A DNA stretch of 64,000 bases from Microbacteriaceae bacterium (GTDB lineage Bacteria; Actinomycetota; Actinomycetes; Actinomycetales; Microbacteriaceae), in NCBI GenBank assembly GCA_014378715.1, contig JACMNE010000056.1, forward strand, positions 18,683 through 82,682. Reading direction: 5' to 3'. Every line of letters starts with the position of its first letter. Within the stretch, counting starts at the first letter, position 1. The notes beneath the pieces were generated by a model. It was not told the DNA's origin, did not search any database, and was given only the letters and a program-made list of their open reading frames with translations. Shown here one piece after another: positions 25,960 through 34,648 of the stretch. The position numbers were made by a program, and so were the translations under genes.

Positions 25960-26150
25960 CCGCTCTGATCCTGAGGGCCGCGAAGGGGGTGCGCTGGTAC
26001 GTGCGTGAACTGATGGGCGACTCGCGCTACGAACGGTATGTCGCCCACCTCTCCGCGACCCACCCCGGGGCCACCGTGCCTACGGAGCGGGAGTTCTGGC
26101 GGGAGCGCCACGCGATCGAGGAGCGCAACCCGACCTCGCGCTGCTGCTGA
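25956..26150 (+). CDS. YbdD/YjiX family small protein (CstA partner)
   Basis: A 64-residue protein with VRWYVRELMGDSRYERYVAH and the C-terminal FWRERHAIEERNPTSRCC, the hallmark of YbdD/YjiX (family DUF466). The genes are nearly always directly downstream of cstA, here with an ATGA overlap. The small soluble protein is reported to be needed for CstA-family transport in E. coli relatives; the mechanism is not known to me. Confidence 0.92.
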   Translation: MTALILRAAKGVRWYVRELMGDSRYERYVAHLSATHPGATVPTEREFWRERHAIEERNPTSRCC

Positions 26151-26172
26151 TCGCCTGAACCCCGAGCCGGGC

Positions 26173-27066
26173 TCAGGCGACGAACTCCAGCAGGTCGAGA
26201 CCAAAGACGCGCATCGCCCCGTGCACGGCGAGCCGCGTGGCGAGCGAGGTGTCGGCGAACTGCACGGTGAGGGCGTAGGCGACCGCGGCGCGGGGACCGA
26301 CCAGGATGCCCACCTCGCAGCGCACCCCCTGGTCGGAGCCGGTGATGTTGGTCAGGTGCAGCCCGTGGTCGGCCGTGCGGTGGGCGAGCGGGTCGAGACC
26401 GAAGCCGCTCGCGACGAGTGACAGGTCCGCTCCGCCGCCGAGCCAGTCGAGCACCCGGTCGCTCGTGGGGTGGTCGACGATCTGGCCGCGGCGCAGGGCC
26501 GTGATCAGCCAGGTGAGCTCGGCGGCCGACCCGACCGACAGCTGCGGGGCGTCGTCGGGCCCGCGGGTATCACGCACGCGGTCGAGCAGCGCGGTGCGGG
26601 CGAGCCCAAGCGCCTCGGCCCTGGCACGCACGGCGTCGAGTCCGACCTGGCGGAGCAGGGCATTGGTGGCGAGGTGGTCGCCGGTCGCCCCGACGAGCAC
26701 CGCCAGGTCGACGACCGGCAGCGCCGGCGCCTGCAGATGCCGCCAGATGCCGGGTCCGCCGATCGCGTCGGGCTTGTCGACGATGCCGAACCCGGCCGCA
26801 TCCCGCGCGCTGATCCGCGCGGACACCTCGATCAGCAGCAGCAGGGAGCCCACTCCCGCCGTCGGCAGCACGATGCGGTCGTCGATCGACACGACGGTGA
26901 GCCCCGAGCGCAGGTCGACCACGTTCGCCGAGACCTGCGCCCCCGCGTAGGCGATCTCTCCGAGGGAGGCGAAGCCCGCCGCGAAGCTCTCGCCCCCCGC
27001 CCGCCCGGTGTGGCGACCGACCCGCGGGGTGCGGGTGCGGTCGCGCCGGCCCCTCGCCGGCGTCAC
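26173..27066 (-). CDS. Beta-lactamase class A-like serine hydrolase, catalytic residues missing
   Basis: A 297-residue cytoplasmic protein with the fold pattern of class A beta-lactamase-related hydrolases: VVSIDDRIVLPTAGVGSLLLLIEV (expected site of the SxxK motif), DHLATNALLRQVG (expected SDN loop, here ATN), and NITGSDQGVRCEVGIL (expected KTG, here ITG). There is no SxxK anywhere in the chain: Gly71 and Ser74 occupy the nucleophile and lysine positions. No signal peptide is visible. GTG at 27066 overlaps the stop of the M13 peptidase gene (GTGA). It is probably a pseudoenzyme with a binding role, or the start of gene decay. Confidence 0.72.
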   Translation of the reverse strand: MTPARGRRDRTRTPRVGRHTGRAGGESFAAGFASLGEIAYAGAQVSANVVDLRSGLTVVSIDDRIVLPTAGVGSLLLLIEVSARISARDAAGFGIVDKPDAIGGPGIWRHLQAPALPVVDLAVLVGATGDHLATNALLRQVGLDAVRARAEALGLARTALLDRVRDTRGPDDAPQLSVGSAAELTWLITALRRGQIVDHPTSDRVLDWLGGGADLSLVASGFGLDPLAHRTADHGLHLTNITGSDQGVRCEVGILVGPRAAVAYALTVQFADTSLATRLAVHGAMRVFGLDLLEFVA

Positions 27067-29036
27067 CAGATCTGAACGCGCTGCTCGGGCGCCAGCCACA
27101 GGGCGTCCGATTCCGTCACGCCGAAGGTGGTGTAGAACTCGTCGATGTTGCGCACGATCTGATTGCAGCGGAACTCGTTCGGGGAGTGCGGGTCGATCGT
27201 GAGCAGGCGGATGACCTCCTCGTCGCGTACCTTGATCTGCCAGGCCTGCGCCCAGGAGATGAAGAAGCGCTCGGCGCCGGTGAGTCCGTCGATCACGGGC
27301 GACTCGGCGCCATCGAGCGAGATGAGGTACGCCTTCCAGGCTATGCCGAGACCACCGAGGTCGCCGATGTTCTCGCCGATCGTGAGCGCCCCGTTGACGT
27401 GGTGGTCGGGCACCTGGGCCGGCGCGAGGGCGTTGTACTGCTCGATGAGTGAGGAGGTGAGCTTCTCGAACGCGGTGCGGTCGGACTCGGTCCACCAGTC
27501 GGTGAGCAGGCCGTCGCCGTCGAACTTGGCACCCTGGTCGTCGAAGCCGTGGCCGATCTCGTGCCCGATCACCGCGCCGATCGCGCCGTAGTTGGCCGCG
27601 TCGTCGCGCGCCTCGTCGAAGAAGGGGTACTGCAGGATCGCCGCGGGGAAGACGATCTCGTTGAAGCCGGGGTTGTAGTAGGCGTTGATCGTCTGCGGGG
27701 TCATGAACCACTCGTCGCGGTCGAGGGGAGCGCCGATCTTGCCCAGCTCGCGCTGGAACTCGAACTCGTTCGCGGACCGCACGTTGCCGAGCAGGTCTCC
27801 GGCGTCGACCTGCAGGGCCGAGTAGTCACGCCACTTCGCCGGGAAGCCGATCTTGGGCGTGAACTTGTCGAGTTTGTCGAGCGCGCGGAGCCGGGTGGCC
27901 TCGGTCATCCAGCCGAGCGAGGTGATGCTCGCCCGGTAGGCCTCGATGAGGTTGGCGACGAGCACGTCCATCTCACTCTTCGCGGTCGGCGAGAAGTGGC
28001 GGTCGACATAGGTGCGCCCGACGGCCTCGCCCAACGCGCCCTCGACGAGCGAGACGCCGCGCTTCCAGCGGACCCGCATCTCCGGGGTGCCGGTGAGGGT
28101 GCGGCCGTAGAAGTCGAAGTTGGCCTCGACGAAGTCGTCGGAGAGGTAGGCGGCGTTCGAGCGGATGACCTGCCACGCGAGCCAGTCCGTCCAGCTCTCG
28201 AGCCGGTCGGCCGTCAGTAGCCCGGCGACGTGTTCCACGAAGCTCGGCTCGCGCACCACGACCTCGGCGAGCGCGCCCTCCGGCACGTCCACCGCGTCGA
28301 GCCATACGTCGAGGTCGATGCCTGCGGCGAGCGCCTGCGCTCCCGACCAGGGCAGCAGGTTGTAGGTGGCCTCGCTGTCGCGGGTGCGCACGTTGTCCCA
28401 ATGGCCGGCCGCGATGTCGGTCTCGAGCGCGACGACCCGCGCGGCACGCTCGGCCGCATCGGGGCGCCCCGGCTCGGCGAGCGCGAACATCCGCTCGACG
28501 AAGGCGCCGTACTTGACCCGCACCTCGGCGAAGGAATCCTCGCGATAGTAGGACTCGTCAGGCAGGCCGAGGCCGCCCTGCTCGACGAAGACAAGGTAGC
28601 GGTCGGGCTGGCCCGGGTCGTTGTCGACGAAGAGGTGCAGGAAACCCGAGATGCCCTTGCGTTCGAGGCGCCCGAGCCTCTCCAGCAGCGAGCGGATGTC
28701 GGTGGCACCGGCCACCTCGGCCAGGAGCGGCGCGAGCGGCGCGGCGCCGAGCGCGTTGACGCGGTCGTTGTCCATGAAGCTCGCATAGAGGTCGCCGTAC
28801 TTGCGCTCCTCGCTGCCGGGCTCGGCGGACTGCGACTCGATGATGATGTCCTGCACGGCCTTCTCGGCCGCCTCGGCGAGCAGGTAGAAGGAGCCGTAGC
28901 GGGCCTTGTCCGAGGGGATCTCTGTGCGCGCGGCCCATTTGCCGTTCACATGGCGGAAGAGGTCGTCTCCCGGACGGGTCGCGGCATCGAGCTCCGCGAG
29001 GTCGATTCCGGACGTGGGCTGGTTGTCGGCGCTCAT
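27063..29036 (-). CDS. M13 family metallopeptidase (PepO/neprilysin-like)
   Basis: A 657-residue zinc endopeptidase. VIGHEIGHGFDDQG contains the HExxH zinc site, GENIGDLGG supplies the third ligand Glu and the adjacent Asp, and NAYYNP is the substrate-binding motif; the C-terminus ends in the conserved VQIW. N-terminal DLFRHVNGKW is also a family hallmark. No signal peptide is present, so it is likely cytoplasmic as in other actinobacterial homologues. It degrades oligopeptides. ATG at 29036 has no strong ribosome site. It is translationally coupled to the downstream serine-hydrolase-like gene. Confidence 0.93.
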   Translation of the reverse strand: MSADNQPTSGIDLAELDAATRPGDDLFRHVNGKWAARTEIPSDKARYGSFYLLAEAAEKAVQDIIIESQSAEPGSEERKYGDLYASFMDNDRVNALGAAPLAPLLAEVAGATDIRSLLERLGRLERKGISGFLHLFVDNDPGQPDRYLVFVEQGGLGLPDESYYREDSFAEVRVKYGAFVERMFALAEPGRPDAAERAARVVALETDIAAGHWDNVRTRDSEATYNLLPWSGAQALAAGIDLDVWLDAVDVPEGALAEVVVREPSFVEHVAGLLTADRLESWTDWLAWQVIRSNAAYLSDDFVEANFDFYGRTLTGTPEMRVRWKRGVSLVEGALGEAVGRTYVDRHFSPTAKSEMDVLVANLIEAYRASITSLGWMTEATRLRALDKLDKFTPKIGFPAKWRDYSALQVDAGDLLGNVRSANEFEFQRELGKIGAPLDRDEWFMTPQTINAYYNPGFNEIVFPAAILQYPFFDEARDDAANYGAIGAVIGHEIGHGFDDQGAKFDGDGLLTDWWTESDRTAFEKLTSSLIEQYNALAPAQVPDHHVNGALTIGENIGDLGGLGIAWKAYLISLDGAESPVIDGLTGAERFFISWAQAWQIKVRDEEVIRLLTIDPHSPNEFRCNQIVRNIDEFYTTFGVTESDALWLAPEQRVQIW

Positions 29037-29084
29037 GGTCCCCCAGCCTAGGCCTCACCCCCGACACGGGGCCGGGAAGCGCAC

Positions 29085-29090
29085 TACCGT
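29085..29090 (+). promoter_or_regulatory. -10 box for leaderless MATE transporter transcript
   Basis: TACCGT ends 6 nt before the ATG at 29097. Confidence 0.45.
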
Positions 29091-29096
29091 AGGCGG

Positions 29097-30425
29097 ATGG
29101 GGAGATTCGCGGTCCGGCCGCTCGATCGGGAGATCTTCCGCCTGGCCATCCCAGCGCTCGGCGCCCTTGTGGCCGAGCCGCTGTTCCTGCTCACCGACAC
29201 CGCGCTCGTCGGCCACCTCGGGGCCGTGCCGCTCGCGGCCCTCGGCATCGCCGGGGTGATCCTGCAGACGGCCGTCGGCCTGCTCGTGTTCCTCGCCTAC
29301 GCGACGACGCCCGCCGTGGCCAGGCGCCTCGGCTCCGGCGACCTGCCCGGCGCGATCAGGGCCGGCATCGACGGCCTCTGGCTCGCGATCGCCGTCGGCG
29401 TCGTGCTCGTCGGCGGCGGGCTGGCCGGCGGCGGGGCGCTCGTCCGGTTGTTCGGTGCCCCGGCGGATGTCGCGGAGGCCGCCACGACCTACCTGCTCAT
29501 CTCGGTCTGGGGGCTGCCAGCGATGCTAGTGGTGCTCGCCGCAACGGGCCTCCTGCGCGGGCTGCAGGACACCCGCACCCCGCTTGTGGTCGCCGTGCTC
29601 GGCTTCGTCGCGAACGCCCTGCTCAACACCCTGTTCATCTACGGCTTCGGCTGGGGCATCGCCGGCTCGGCCGTGGGCACCGTGGTCGCCCAGTGGGGCA
29701 TGGCAACGGTGTACCTCGTGATCGCGGTACGCGCGGCGCGGGCGAACGGCACCACTCTGCGACCGGGGCTCTCCGGCGTCGCCGGGGCAGCGTCGTCCGG
29801 CCTGTGGCTGCTGCTGCGCACGGCGTCGCTGCGCGTCGCGCTGCTCGGCACCGTGGTGGTCGCGACCGGGCTCGGCGTGACGGAGCTCGCCACCCTGCAG
29901 ATCGCGCTCACCCTGTTCTCGGCGATCGCCTTCGCCCTCGACGCGCTCGCGATCGCCGGCCAGGCGATGATCGGCCACGCGCTGGGGGCGGCGGACGTTC
30001 CGAGGGTGGTCGCGGTCACCCGCCGGCTCATCCTGTTCGGGGTGGTCGGTGGCGTGGGCCTCGGGGCCGTGCTGGCGCTCGTCGCCCCCCTGCTCGGCGG
30101 GGTGTTCACGGGGGACGCCGACATCCGCTCTGCCCTGACACCTGTCGTCATCGTGATGGCGCTGGGGATCCCGGTCGCGGGATACGTCTTTGTGCTCGAC
30201 GGGGTGCTGATCGGCGCGGGCGACGCCAGGTACCTGGCGATCACCGGGATCGTGAACCTCGCGGTGTACGTGCCGCTGCTCGCGGTTGCCACCTCCGCAG
30301 GAGGCATCGTGGCCCTCTGGACGGCGTTCGGGTTCGGCTACATCGGCGCCAGGGCGGTCACGCTCGGGCTGCGGGCGCGGGGCACCGCATGGATCGTGAC
30401 GGGCGCGGAACGTACCGCCCGGTAG
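29097..30425 (+). CDS. MATE family efflux transporter (DinF-like)
   Basis: A 442-residue membrane protein with 12 predicted helices in two six-helix halves. N-terminal LAIPALGALVAEPLFLLTDTALVGHLG and ATGLLRGLQDTRTPL are typical of the DinF branch of MATE exporters, which expel cationic drugs or metabolites using Na+ or H+. Natural substrate cannot be assigned. ATG at 29097 is supported by a leaderless -10 box; the peptidase gene diverges 60 bp away. The next gene, an MFS transporter, has its own -10 box over the MATE stop codon. Confidence 0.9.
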   Translation: MGRFAVRPLDREIFRLAIPALGALVAEPLFLLTDTALVGHLGAVPLAALGIAGVILQTAVGLLVFLAYATTPAVARRLGSGDLPGAIRAGIDGLWLAIAVGVVLVGGGLAGGGALVRLFGAPADVAEAATTYLLISVWGLPAMLVVLAATGLLRGLQDTRTPLVVAVLGFVANALLNTLFIYGFGWGIAGSAVGTVVAQWGMATVYLVIAVRAARANGTTLRPGLSGVAGAASSGLWLLLRTASLRVALLGTVVVATGLGVTELATLQIALTLFSAIAFALDALAIAGQAMIGHALGAADVPRVVAVTRRLILFGVVGGVGLGAVLALVAPLLGGVFTGDADIRSALTPVVIVMALGIPVAGYVFVLDGVLIGAGDARYLAITGIVNLAVYVPLLAVATSAGGIVALWTAFGFGYIGARAVTLGLRARGTAWIVTGAERTAR

Positions 30426-30428
30426 CGT
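30423..30428 (+). promoter_or_regulatory. -10 box overlapping the MATE stop codon
   Basis: TAGCGT ends 6 nt before the ATG at 30435 and includes the TAG stop codon of the upstream gene. Confidence 0.45.
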
Positions 30429-30434
30429 TGTCGC

Positions 30435-31652
30435 ATGACGAACTCCGTGCTGCACTCGCGCGCCCAGTTGAGCGCCTGGCGCAACTCCCTGTTCGTGGTC
30501 TTCGCCCTCTGCGGGGCGGGCCTGGCGAGCTGGGCGGCGCGGGTTCCCGCCGTCGCCGCCTCCCTCGACCTGACCTCCGCGGATGTCGGGCTCCTGCTGT
30601 TCGGCATCGCGGCCGGCTCGATCGTGGGGCTGCTCCTGTCGAGCCACCTCATCGCGATGTTCGGCGCCAGGAACGTCATCCGCTTCGCGCTGGTGATCGG
30701 CCCGGTGGGGCTCGTGGTCGCCGCGGTCGGGGCGAGTGTGGTGACGAGCTTCGGGGTCGCATTCACCGGGCTCGCGATCGTCGGTGCGGCGCTCGGCGCC
30801 TGCGACGTCTCAATGAACGTCTCGGGGGCGGCCAACGAGCGCGCGATCGGCCGCAACATCATGCCGATCTACCACGCGTTCTTCAGCATCGGCACGATCG
30901 TGGGCGCGGGGCTCGCCGCGATCGCGGAGCACTTCGAGATCCCGCTCGAGTACCACCTCGGCGCGATCGGCGCCCTCACCGTGCTGGCTTCGATCGTGGT
31001 CGTGCGGTTCCTGCTGCCCGAGACCGTGATCGAGCCGGAGGAGGCGGAGCCAGGACCCGCGGACACCTGGCGCACCCGGCTGTCGATCTGGCGCGACCCG
31101 CGCACGATCTTCATCGGGCTCATCGTGCTCGGCATGGCGTTCACCGAGGGCTCGGCGAACGACTGGCTCGCCTACGCGATGGTCGAGGGGCACAACACCG
31201 ATAAGCCGACCGGCGCGCTCGTCTTCGGGGTCTTCGTCACCGCCATGACCATCGGCCGACTCGGCGGCGTGAGGCTGCTCGACCGCTTCGGGCGTGTTCC
31301 CGTGCTGCGGGTCTCGGCCGCGCTCGCCTTCACCGGGCTCCTGGTGCTCATCTTCGTCCCCATCGTCTGGCTCGCCGTCGTGGGGGTCGTGCTCTGGGGC
31401 CTCGGAGCCGCTCTCGGCTTCCCGGTCGGGATGTCCGCCGCCGCGGACGACCCCCGCACCGCCGCCGCCCGGGTCAGCGCGGTCGCCACGATCGGCTATG
31501 TCGCGTTCCTCGTCGGCCCCCCGGTGATCGGATTCCTCGGCGAGCACGTCGGAATCCTCAACGCACTGCTGCTGGTGCTGGTGCTGGTCGCCCTCGCCGG
31601 CGCACTGTCGCAGTCCGCGCGGGAGCCCCGCGGCACGAAGGTAGGGTCGTAG
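30435..31652 (+). CDS. MFS transporter
   Basis: A 405-residue protein with 12 membrane helices and MFS motif A remnants in loop 2-3 ([14 protein letters not shown]) and loop 8-9 ([21 protein letters not shown]). It resembles the FucP/YbjJ-like branch with [26 protein letters not shown] near helix 4-5, seen in proteins of unknown substrate. Its ATG at 30435 follows a leaderless -10 box. A nucS gene follows 2 nt after the stop, but with another -10-like hexamer inside the end of this gene. Confidence 0.85.
   Translation: MTNSVLHSRAQLSAWRNSLFVVFALCGAGLASWAARVPAVAASLDLTSADVGLLLFGIAAGSIVGLLLSSHLIAMFGARNVIRFALVIGPVGLVVAAVGASVVTSFGVAFTGLAIVGAALGACDVSMNVSGAANERAIGRNIMPIYHAFFSIGTIVGAGLAAIAEHFEIPLEYHLGAIGALTVLASIVVVRFLLPETVIEPEEAEPGPADTWRTRLSIWRDPRTIFIGLIVLGMAFTEGSANDWLAYAMVEGHNTDKPTGALVFGVFVTAMTIGRLGGVRLLDRFGRVPVLRVSAALAFTGLLVLIFVPIVWLAVVGVVLWGLGAALGFPVGMSAAADDPRTAAARVSAVATIGYVAFLVGPPVIGFLGEHVGILNALLLVLVLVALAGALSQSAREPRGTKVGS
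31642..31647 (+). promoter_or_regulatory. -10 box for nucS inside the end of the MFS gene
   Basis: TAGGGT ends 7 nt before the ATG at 31655; TAGGA just before the ATG could alternatively act as a ribosome site. Confidence 0.4.
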
Positions 31653-31654
31653 GA

Positions 31655-32350
31655 ATGCGTCTCGTCATTGCCCGGTGCTCCGTGGACTACGCCGGTCGGC
31701 TCAGCGCCCACCTGCCCCTCGCCACCCGCCTCCTCCTGCTCAAGGCCGACGGCAGCGTGCTCGTCCACAGCGACTCGCTGAGCTACAAACCGCTCAACTG
31801 GATGAGCCCGCCGTGCACCATCACCTTCCCCGAGGTCGTGGCCGAGGCCCTCGAGGTCGGCGTCACCGAGACGTGGAAGGTCACCCAGGCGAAGACCTCC
31901 GACCTGCTCGTCATCTCGATCCACGAGATCCTGCACGACTCGGCGCACGAGCTCGGCATCGACCCCGGCCTGCAGAAGGACGGCGTCGAGGCGCACCTGC
32001 AGAAGCTGCTCGCCGAGCAGATCGACGTGCTCGGCGACGGCTACCGGCTGGTGCGGCGCGAGTACATGACGGCGATCGGGCCGGTCGACATCCTCGCGAC
32101 GGACGCGACCGGAGCCTCGGTGGCGATCGAGATCAAGCGCCGCGGCGACATCGACGGCGTGGAGCAGCTGACCCGTTACCTTGAGCTGATGAATCGCGAT
32201 CCGCGCCTGGCGCCGGTCGCCGGGGTCTTCGCAGCCCAGGAGATCAAACCGCAGGCCCGCACGTTGGCGCTGGACCGCGGCATCCGCTGTGTCACGCTCG
32301 ACTACGACGCGATGCGCGGCCTCGACGACAGCGACTCCCGCCTGTTCTGA
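31655..32350 (+). CDS. nucS: Mismatch-specific endonuclease NucS/EndoMS
   Basis: A 231-residue protein beginning [16 protein letters not shown]. It has an N-terminal DNA-binding/dimerisation domain and a C-terminal RecB-like nuclease domain with [12 protein letters not shown] and [10 protein letters not shown], which supply the D...ExK catalytic residues. The C-terminus DSRLF is the beta-clamp-binding tail. NucS replaces MutS/MutL in actinobacterial mismatch repair by cutting both strands at G-T, G-G and T-T mismatches. Start is fixed by the universal N-terminus. Located 2 nt after the MFS gene and 72 nt before a HAD phosphatase. Confidence 0.96.
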   Translation: MRLVIARCSVDYAGRLSAHLPLATRLLLLKADGSVLVHSDSLSYKPLNWMSPPCTITFPEVVAEALEVGVTETWKVTQAKTSDLLVISIHEILHDSAHELGIDPGLQKDGVEAHLQKLLAEQIDVLGDGYRLVRREYMTAIGPVDILATDATGASVAIEIKRRGDIDGVEQLTRYLELMNRDPRLAPVAGVFAAQEIKPQARTLALDRGIRCVTLDYDAMRGLDDSDSRLF

Positions 32351-32408
32351 GGTTGGGTCCGCGTCCAGCGACCAACAGCGGCGTCGCGTCGCGTTCATTC
32401 GCGCCACC

Positions 32409-32414
32409 TAAGCT
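32409..32414 (+). promoter_or_regulatory. -10 box upstream of the HAD phosphatase gene
   Basis: TAAGCT ends 8 nt before the ATG at 32423. Confidence 0.4.
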
Positions 32415-32422
32415 GGCCACAA

Positions 32423-33082
32423 ATGACGAATCCCCCGTGGACCTGCATCCTCTTCGACCTTGACGGCACGATCACCGACTCGGCGCCCGGTATCACCTCG
32501 AGCCTCGCCTGGATGTTCGAGCGTCTGGGCCTGCCTGTCCCCGGCACGGCCGAGCTCCTCGCCTACGTCGGCCCGCCCCTGCTCGACTCGTTCCGCGACT
32601 TCGCTGGCTTCGACGAGAAGGAGTCCTGGGACGCCCTCAACCTCTACCGCACCCACTACCTCGACCGCGGCCTCTACGACAGCACCGTCTACCACGGCAT
32701 CCCCGAGGTGCTCGCGGCTGTCGCGGCGAGCAGCCTGCCCATGAGCCTCGCCACGTCCAAGCCGGAGACCCCCGCGAACCTCATCCTCACCCACTTCGAC
32801 CTCGCCAGGCACTTCGACGTGATCGCTGGGGCCTCCGATGACGAGTCCCGGAGCGCGAAAGCGGATGTCGTCGCCGACGCCCTCCGACGTCTCGAGCACG
32901 CCGGAGCCGACATCTCCCGCCCGGTGCTGGTCGGCGACCGGGAGCACGACGTGGAGGGTGCCGCCGCGAACGGGGTTCCGACCATCTTCGTCGAGTGGGG
33001 CTACGGGGCCGAGCACGAGAAGGCCGGATCGCACTCGGTCGCGCGCACGGCCGGCGAGCTGCCAGGGCTGCTACTGGGCTGA
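32423..33082 (+). CDS. HAD family hydrolase (phosphoglycolate phosphatase-like)
   Basis: A 219-residue haloacid-dehalogenase phosphatase. Motif I LFDLDGTITDS (nucleophile and acid Asp), motif II region SLATSKPE, a lysine in KADVVADAL, and motif IV VLVGDREHDVEGA are all present, with a small helical cap between motif I and II. This arrangement matches the Gph/5'-nucleotidase-like subgroup; the true substrate is unknown. Start ATG at 32423 has a leaderless -10 box. It ends 7 bp from the convergent flavoprotein gene. Confidence 0.87.
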   Translation: MTNPPWTCILFDLDGTITDSAPGITSSLAWMFERLGLPVPGTAELLAYVGPPLLDSFRDFAGFDEKESWDALNLYRTHYLDRGLYDSTVYHGIPEVLAAVAASSLPMSLATSKPETPANLILTHFDLARHFDVIAGASDDESRSAKADVVADALRRLEHAGADISRPVLVGDREHDVEGAAANGVPTIFVEWGYGAEHEKAGSHSVARTAGELPGLLLG

Positions 33083-33089
33083 ACCGCGC

Positions 33090-34112
33090 CTACCGCGCCA
33101 GCCGCTCCACCACGGCGCCGAACAGCCTCGGCGCCGCCACCGCGAGCGGCACGATCCTGTCGCGCAGCGGCGAGCGCGCCGCCGCCACGAGCGCTGTTGT
33201 CAGCGACCGGGATTCGCGGGTGCGCCGACGCCACTCGCCCTCGTAGTCGCCCGGCCGTGAGCCGACCACGCAGTCGACGGCCGCCTCGGCTTGGGCGAGA
33301 CCGACCCGGATGCCCTCGCCGGTGATCGCGTCCACGTATCCGGCCGCGTCGCCCACGAGCATGATCCGACCGGCCGTGCGCCGCGTGACCCGCTGGTGGA
33401 AGGGGCCAGCCCCGCGCAGGGTGCTCGCCGTCGCCGCGCCAGCGACGCGCGCCGCCAGCTCGGGGATCCGCGCCAGCTGCGCCTCGAACGAGATGCCGCG
33501 CTCCCCGAGCATCGCGACGCCGACGGTGTCGACCGAGACCGGGGTCACATACGCCTCGACCTCCGGAGTCCAGTGCACCTCGATCAGGTCGCTCCACGGG
33601 GCGATCGCGTAGTGCCTGCGCACCCCGTAGCGCCGCGTCCCCGTCGTCGGGGCCGGGTCGAGCCCGGTCAGCCGCCGCACCACTGAGTGCAGCCCGTCGG
33701 CCCCGAGCAGGTACCGCGCTGTCACACCCCCCGCCGTCACGGCGGAGTCGGTCTGCTCGACCGTGTCGACGCGCCCTGTCACCCGCTCCACCCCGAGCTC
33801 GAGCGCCCGCTCCGCGAGCACCGCGCTCAGCTCCGTGCGCCGTACCCCCATCCCGTTGCCGGCGCGAAAGCGGTGGTCGACGCTGCGGGAGCCGTTCGAG
33901 TACCTGACCCCCCGAAGCGGCTGCCCTGCCGGGAACACCCCGAGACGGGCCAGCGCCGGAACGGCCCCCGGCATGAGTCCCTCGCCGCAGGCCTTGTCGA
34001 TCGCGTCGCCGCCCCGCGGCTCGATCACCGCGACCGTGAGGCCTCTCAGCCGCGCGTCGATCGCCGCCGCGAGCCCGACCGGACCACCCCCGACGACCAG
34101 CAGGTCGCGCAT
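33090..34112 (-). CDS. FAD-dependent monooxygenase/geranylgeranyl-reductase-like flavoprotein of the type III PKS cluster (SrsC-like)
   Basis: A 340-residue flavoprotein. LLVVGGGPVGLAAAIDARLRG (residues 4-24) binds the ADP part of FAD, GADGLHSVVRR is the DG motif, and GRIMLVGDAAGYVDAITGEGI the GD motif, as in p-hydroxybenzoate-hydroxylase-type enzymes. It is the last of three coupled genes after the type III PKS and a membrane methyltransferase; its ATG overlaps the methyltransferase stop by one base (TGATG). In Streptomyces griseus the corresponding gene srsC hydroxylates the PKS-derived alkylresorcinol, so an aromatic hydroxylase acting on a phenolic lipid is the favoured inference. Confidence 0.82.
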   Translation of the reverse strand: MRDLLVVGGGPVGLAAAIDARLRGLTVAVIEPRGGDAIDKACGEGLMPGAVPALARLGVFPAGQPLRGVRYSNGSRSVDHRFRAGNGMGVRRTELSAVLAERALELGVERVTGRVDTVEQTDSAVTAGGVTARYLLGADGLHSVVRRLTGLDPAPTTGTRRYGVRRHYAIAPWSDLIEVHWTPEVEAYVTPVSVDTVGVAMLGERGISFEAQLARIPELAARVAGAATASTLRGAGPFHQRVTRRTAGRIMLVGDAAGYVDAITGEGIRVGLAQAEAAVDCVVGSRPGDYEGEWRRRTRESRSLTTALVAAARSPLRDRIVPLAVAAPRLFGAVVERLAR

Positions 34113-34648
34113 CAGGCCCGCGCGTCGAGGGCGGCGAGCGCCCGGTTCTCGGTGGGGATGCGGAAGCGCAAGAGCAGAATCAGGTTCAGCGCGGTGAACA
34201 CGAGCGCCGTGATCCATGCCCCGTGCACGAGCGGGAGCGCGATGCCCTCGACCGCCACGACAATGTAGTTGGGGTGCCGCAGCCACGTGAAGCGGTACGG
34301 CCCGCGCGTGACCCTGCCGAGCCCTGGCACCACGATGACGCGTGTGTTCCACTGGTGTCCCAGCGAGGCGATGATCCAGTACCGGCCGGCCTGACAGGCG
34401 AGTACGACCACCAGCATCGGCCAGCCGATGGCGGGAGTGAACGGCCGGTCGAGGAGGACCACCTCGGCGATGCAGGCCAGCAGCAGCCCGGTGTGCAGGG
34501 CGACCATCGCTGGGAAGTGGCCCCGCCCGTGCTCGACGCCGCCGCGCTCGAACGCCCAGGCTGCGTTCCGCTGGGAGATCACGAGTTCGGCGATGCGCTC
34601 CGCCCCGGTGGCGAGCACGAGCACGACGTAGACGATCACGACGGCCAC
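34112..34648 (-). CDS. Isoprenylcysteine carboxyl methyltransferase-family membrane methyltransferase (SrsB-like)
   Basis: A 178-residue protein with about five hydrophobic segments. The C-terminal half has VTRGPYRFTWLRHPNYIVVAVE, the RHPNY SAM-binding signature of the ICMT/PEMT superfamily. GTG at 34648 overlaps the end of the type III PKS gene by 13 nt. In the srs operon the equivalent protein O-methylates the alkylresorcinol head group at the membrane; the same role is inferred here. Confidence 0.85.
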   Translation of the reverse strand: MAVVIVYVVLVLATGAERIAELVISQRNAAWAFERGGVEHGRGHFPAMVALHTGLLLACIAEVVLLDRPFTPAIGWPMLVVVLACQAGRYWIIASLGHQWNTRVIVVPGLGRVTRGPYRFTWLRHPNYIVVAVEGIALPLVHGAWITALVFTALNLILLLRFRIPTENRALAALDARA

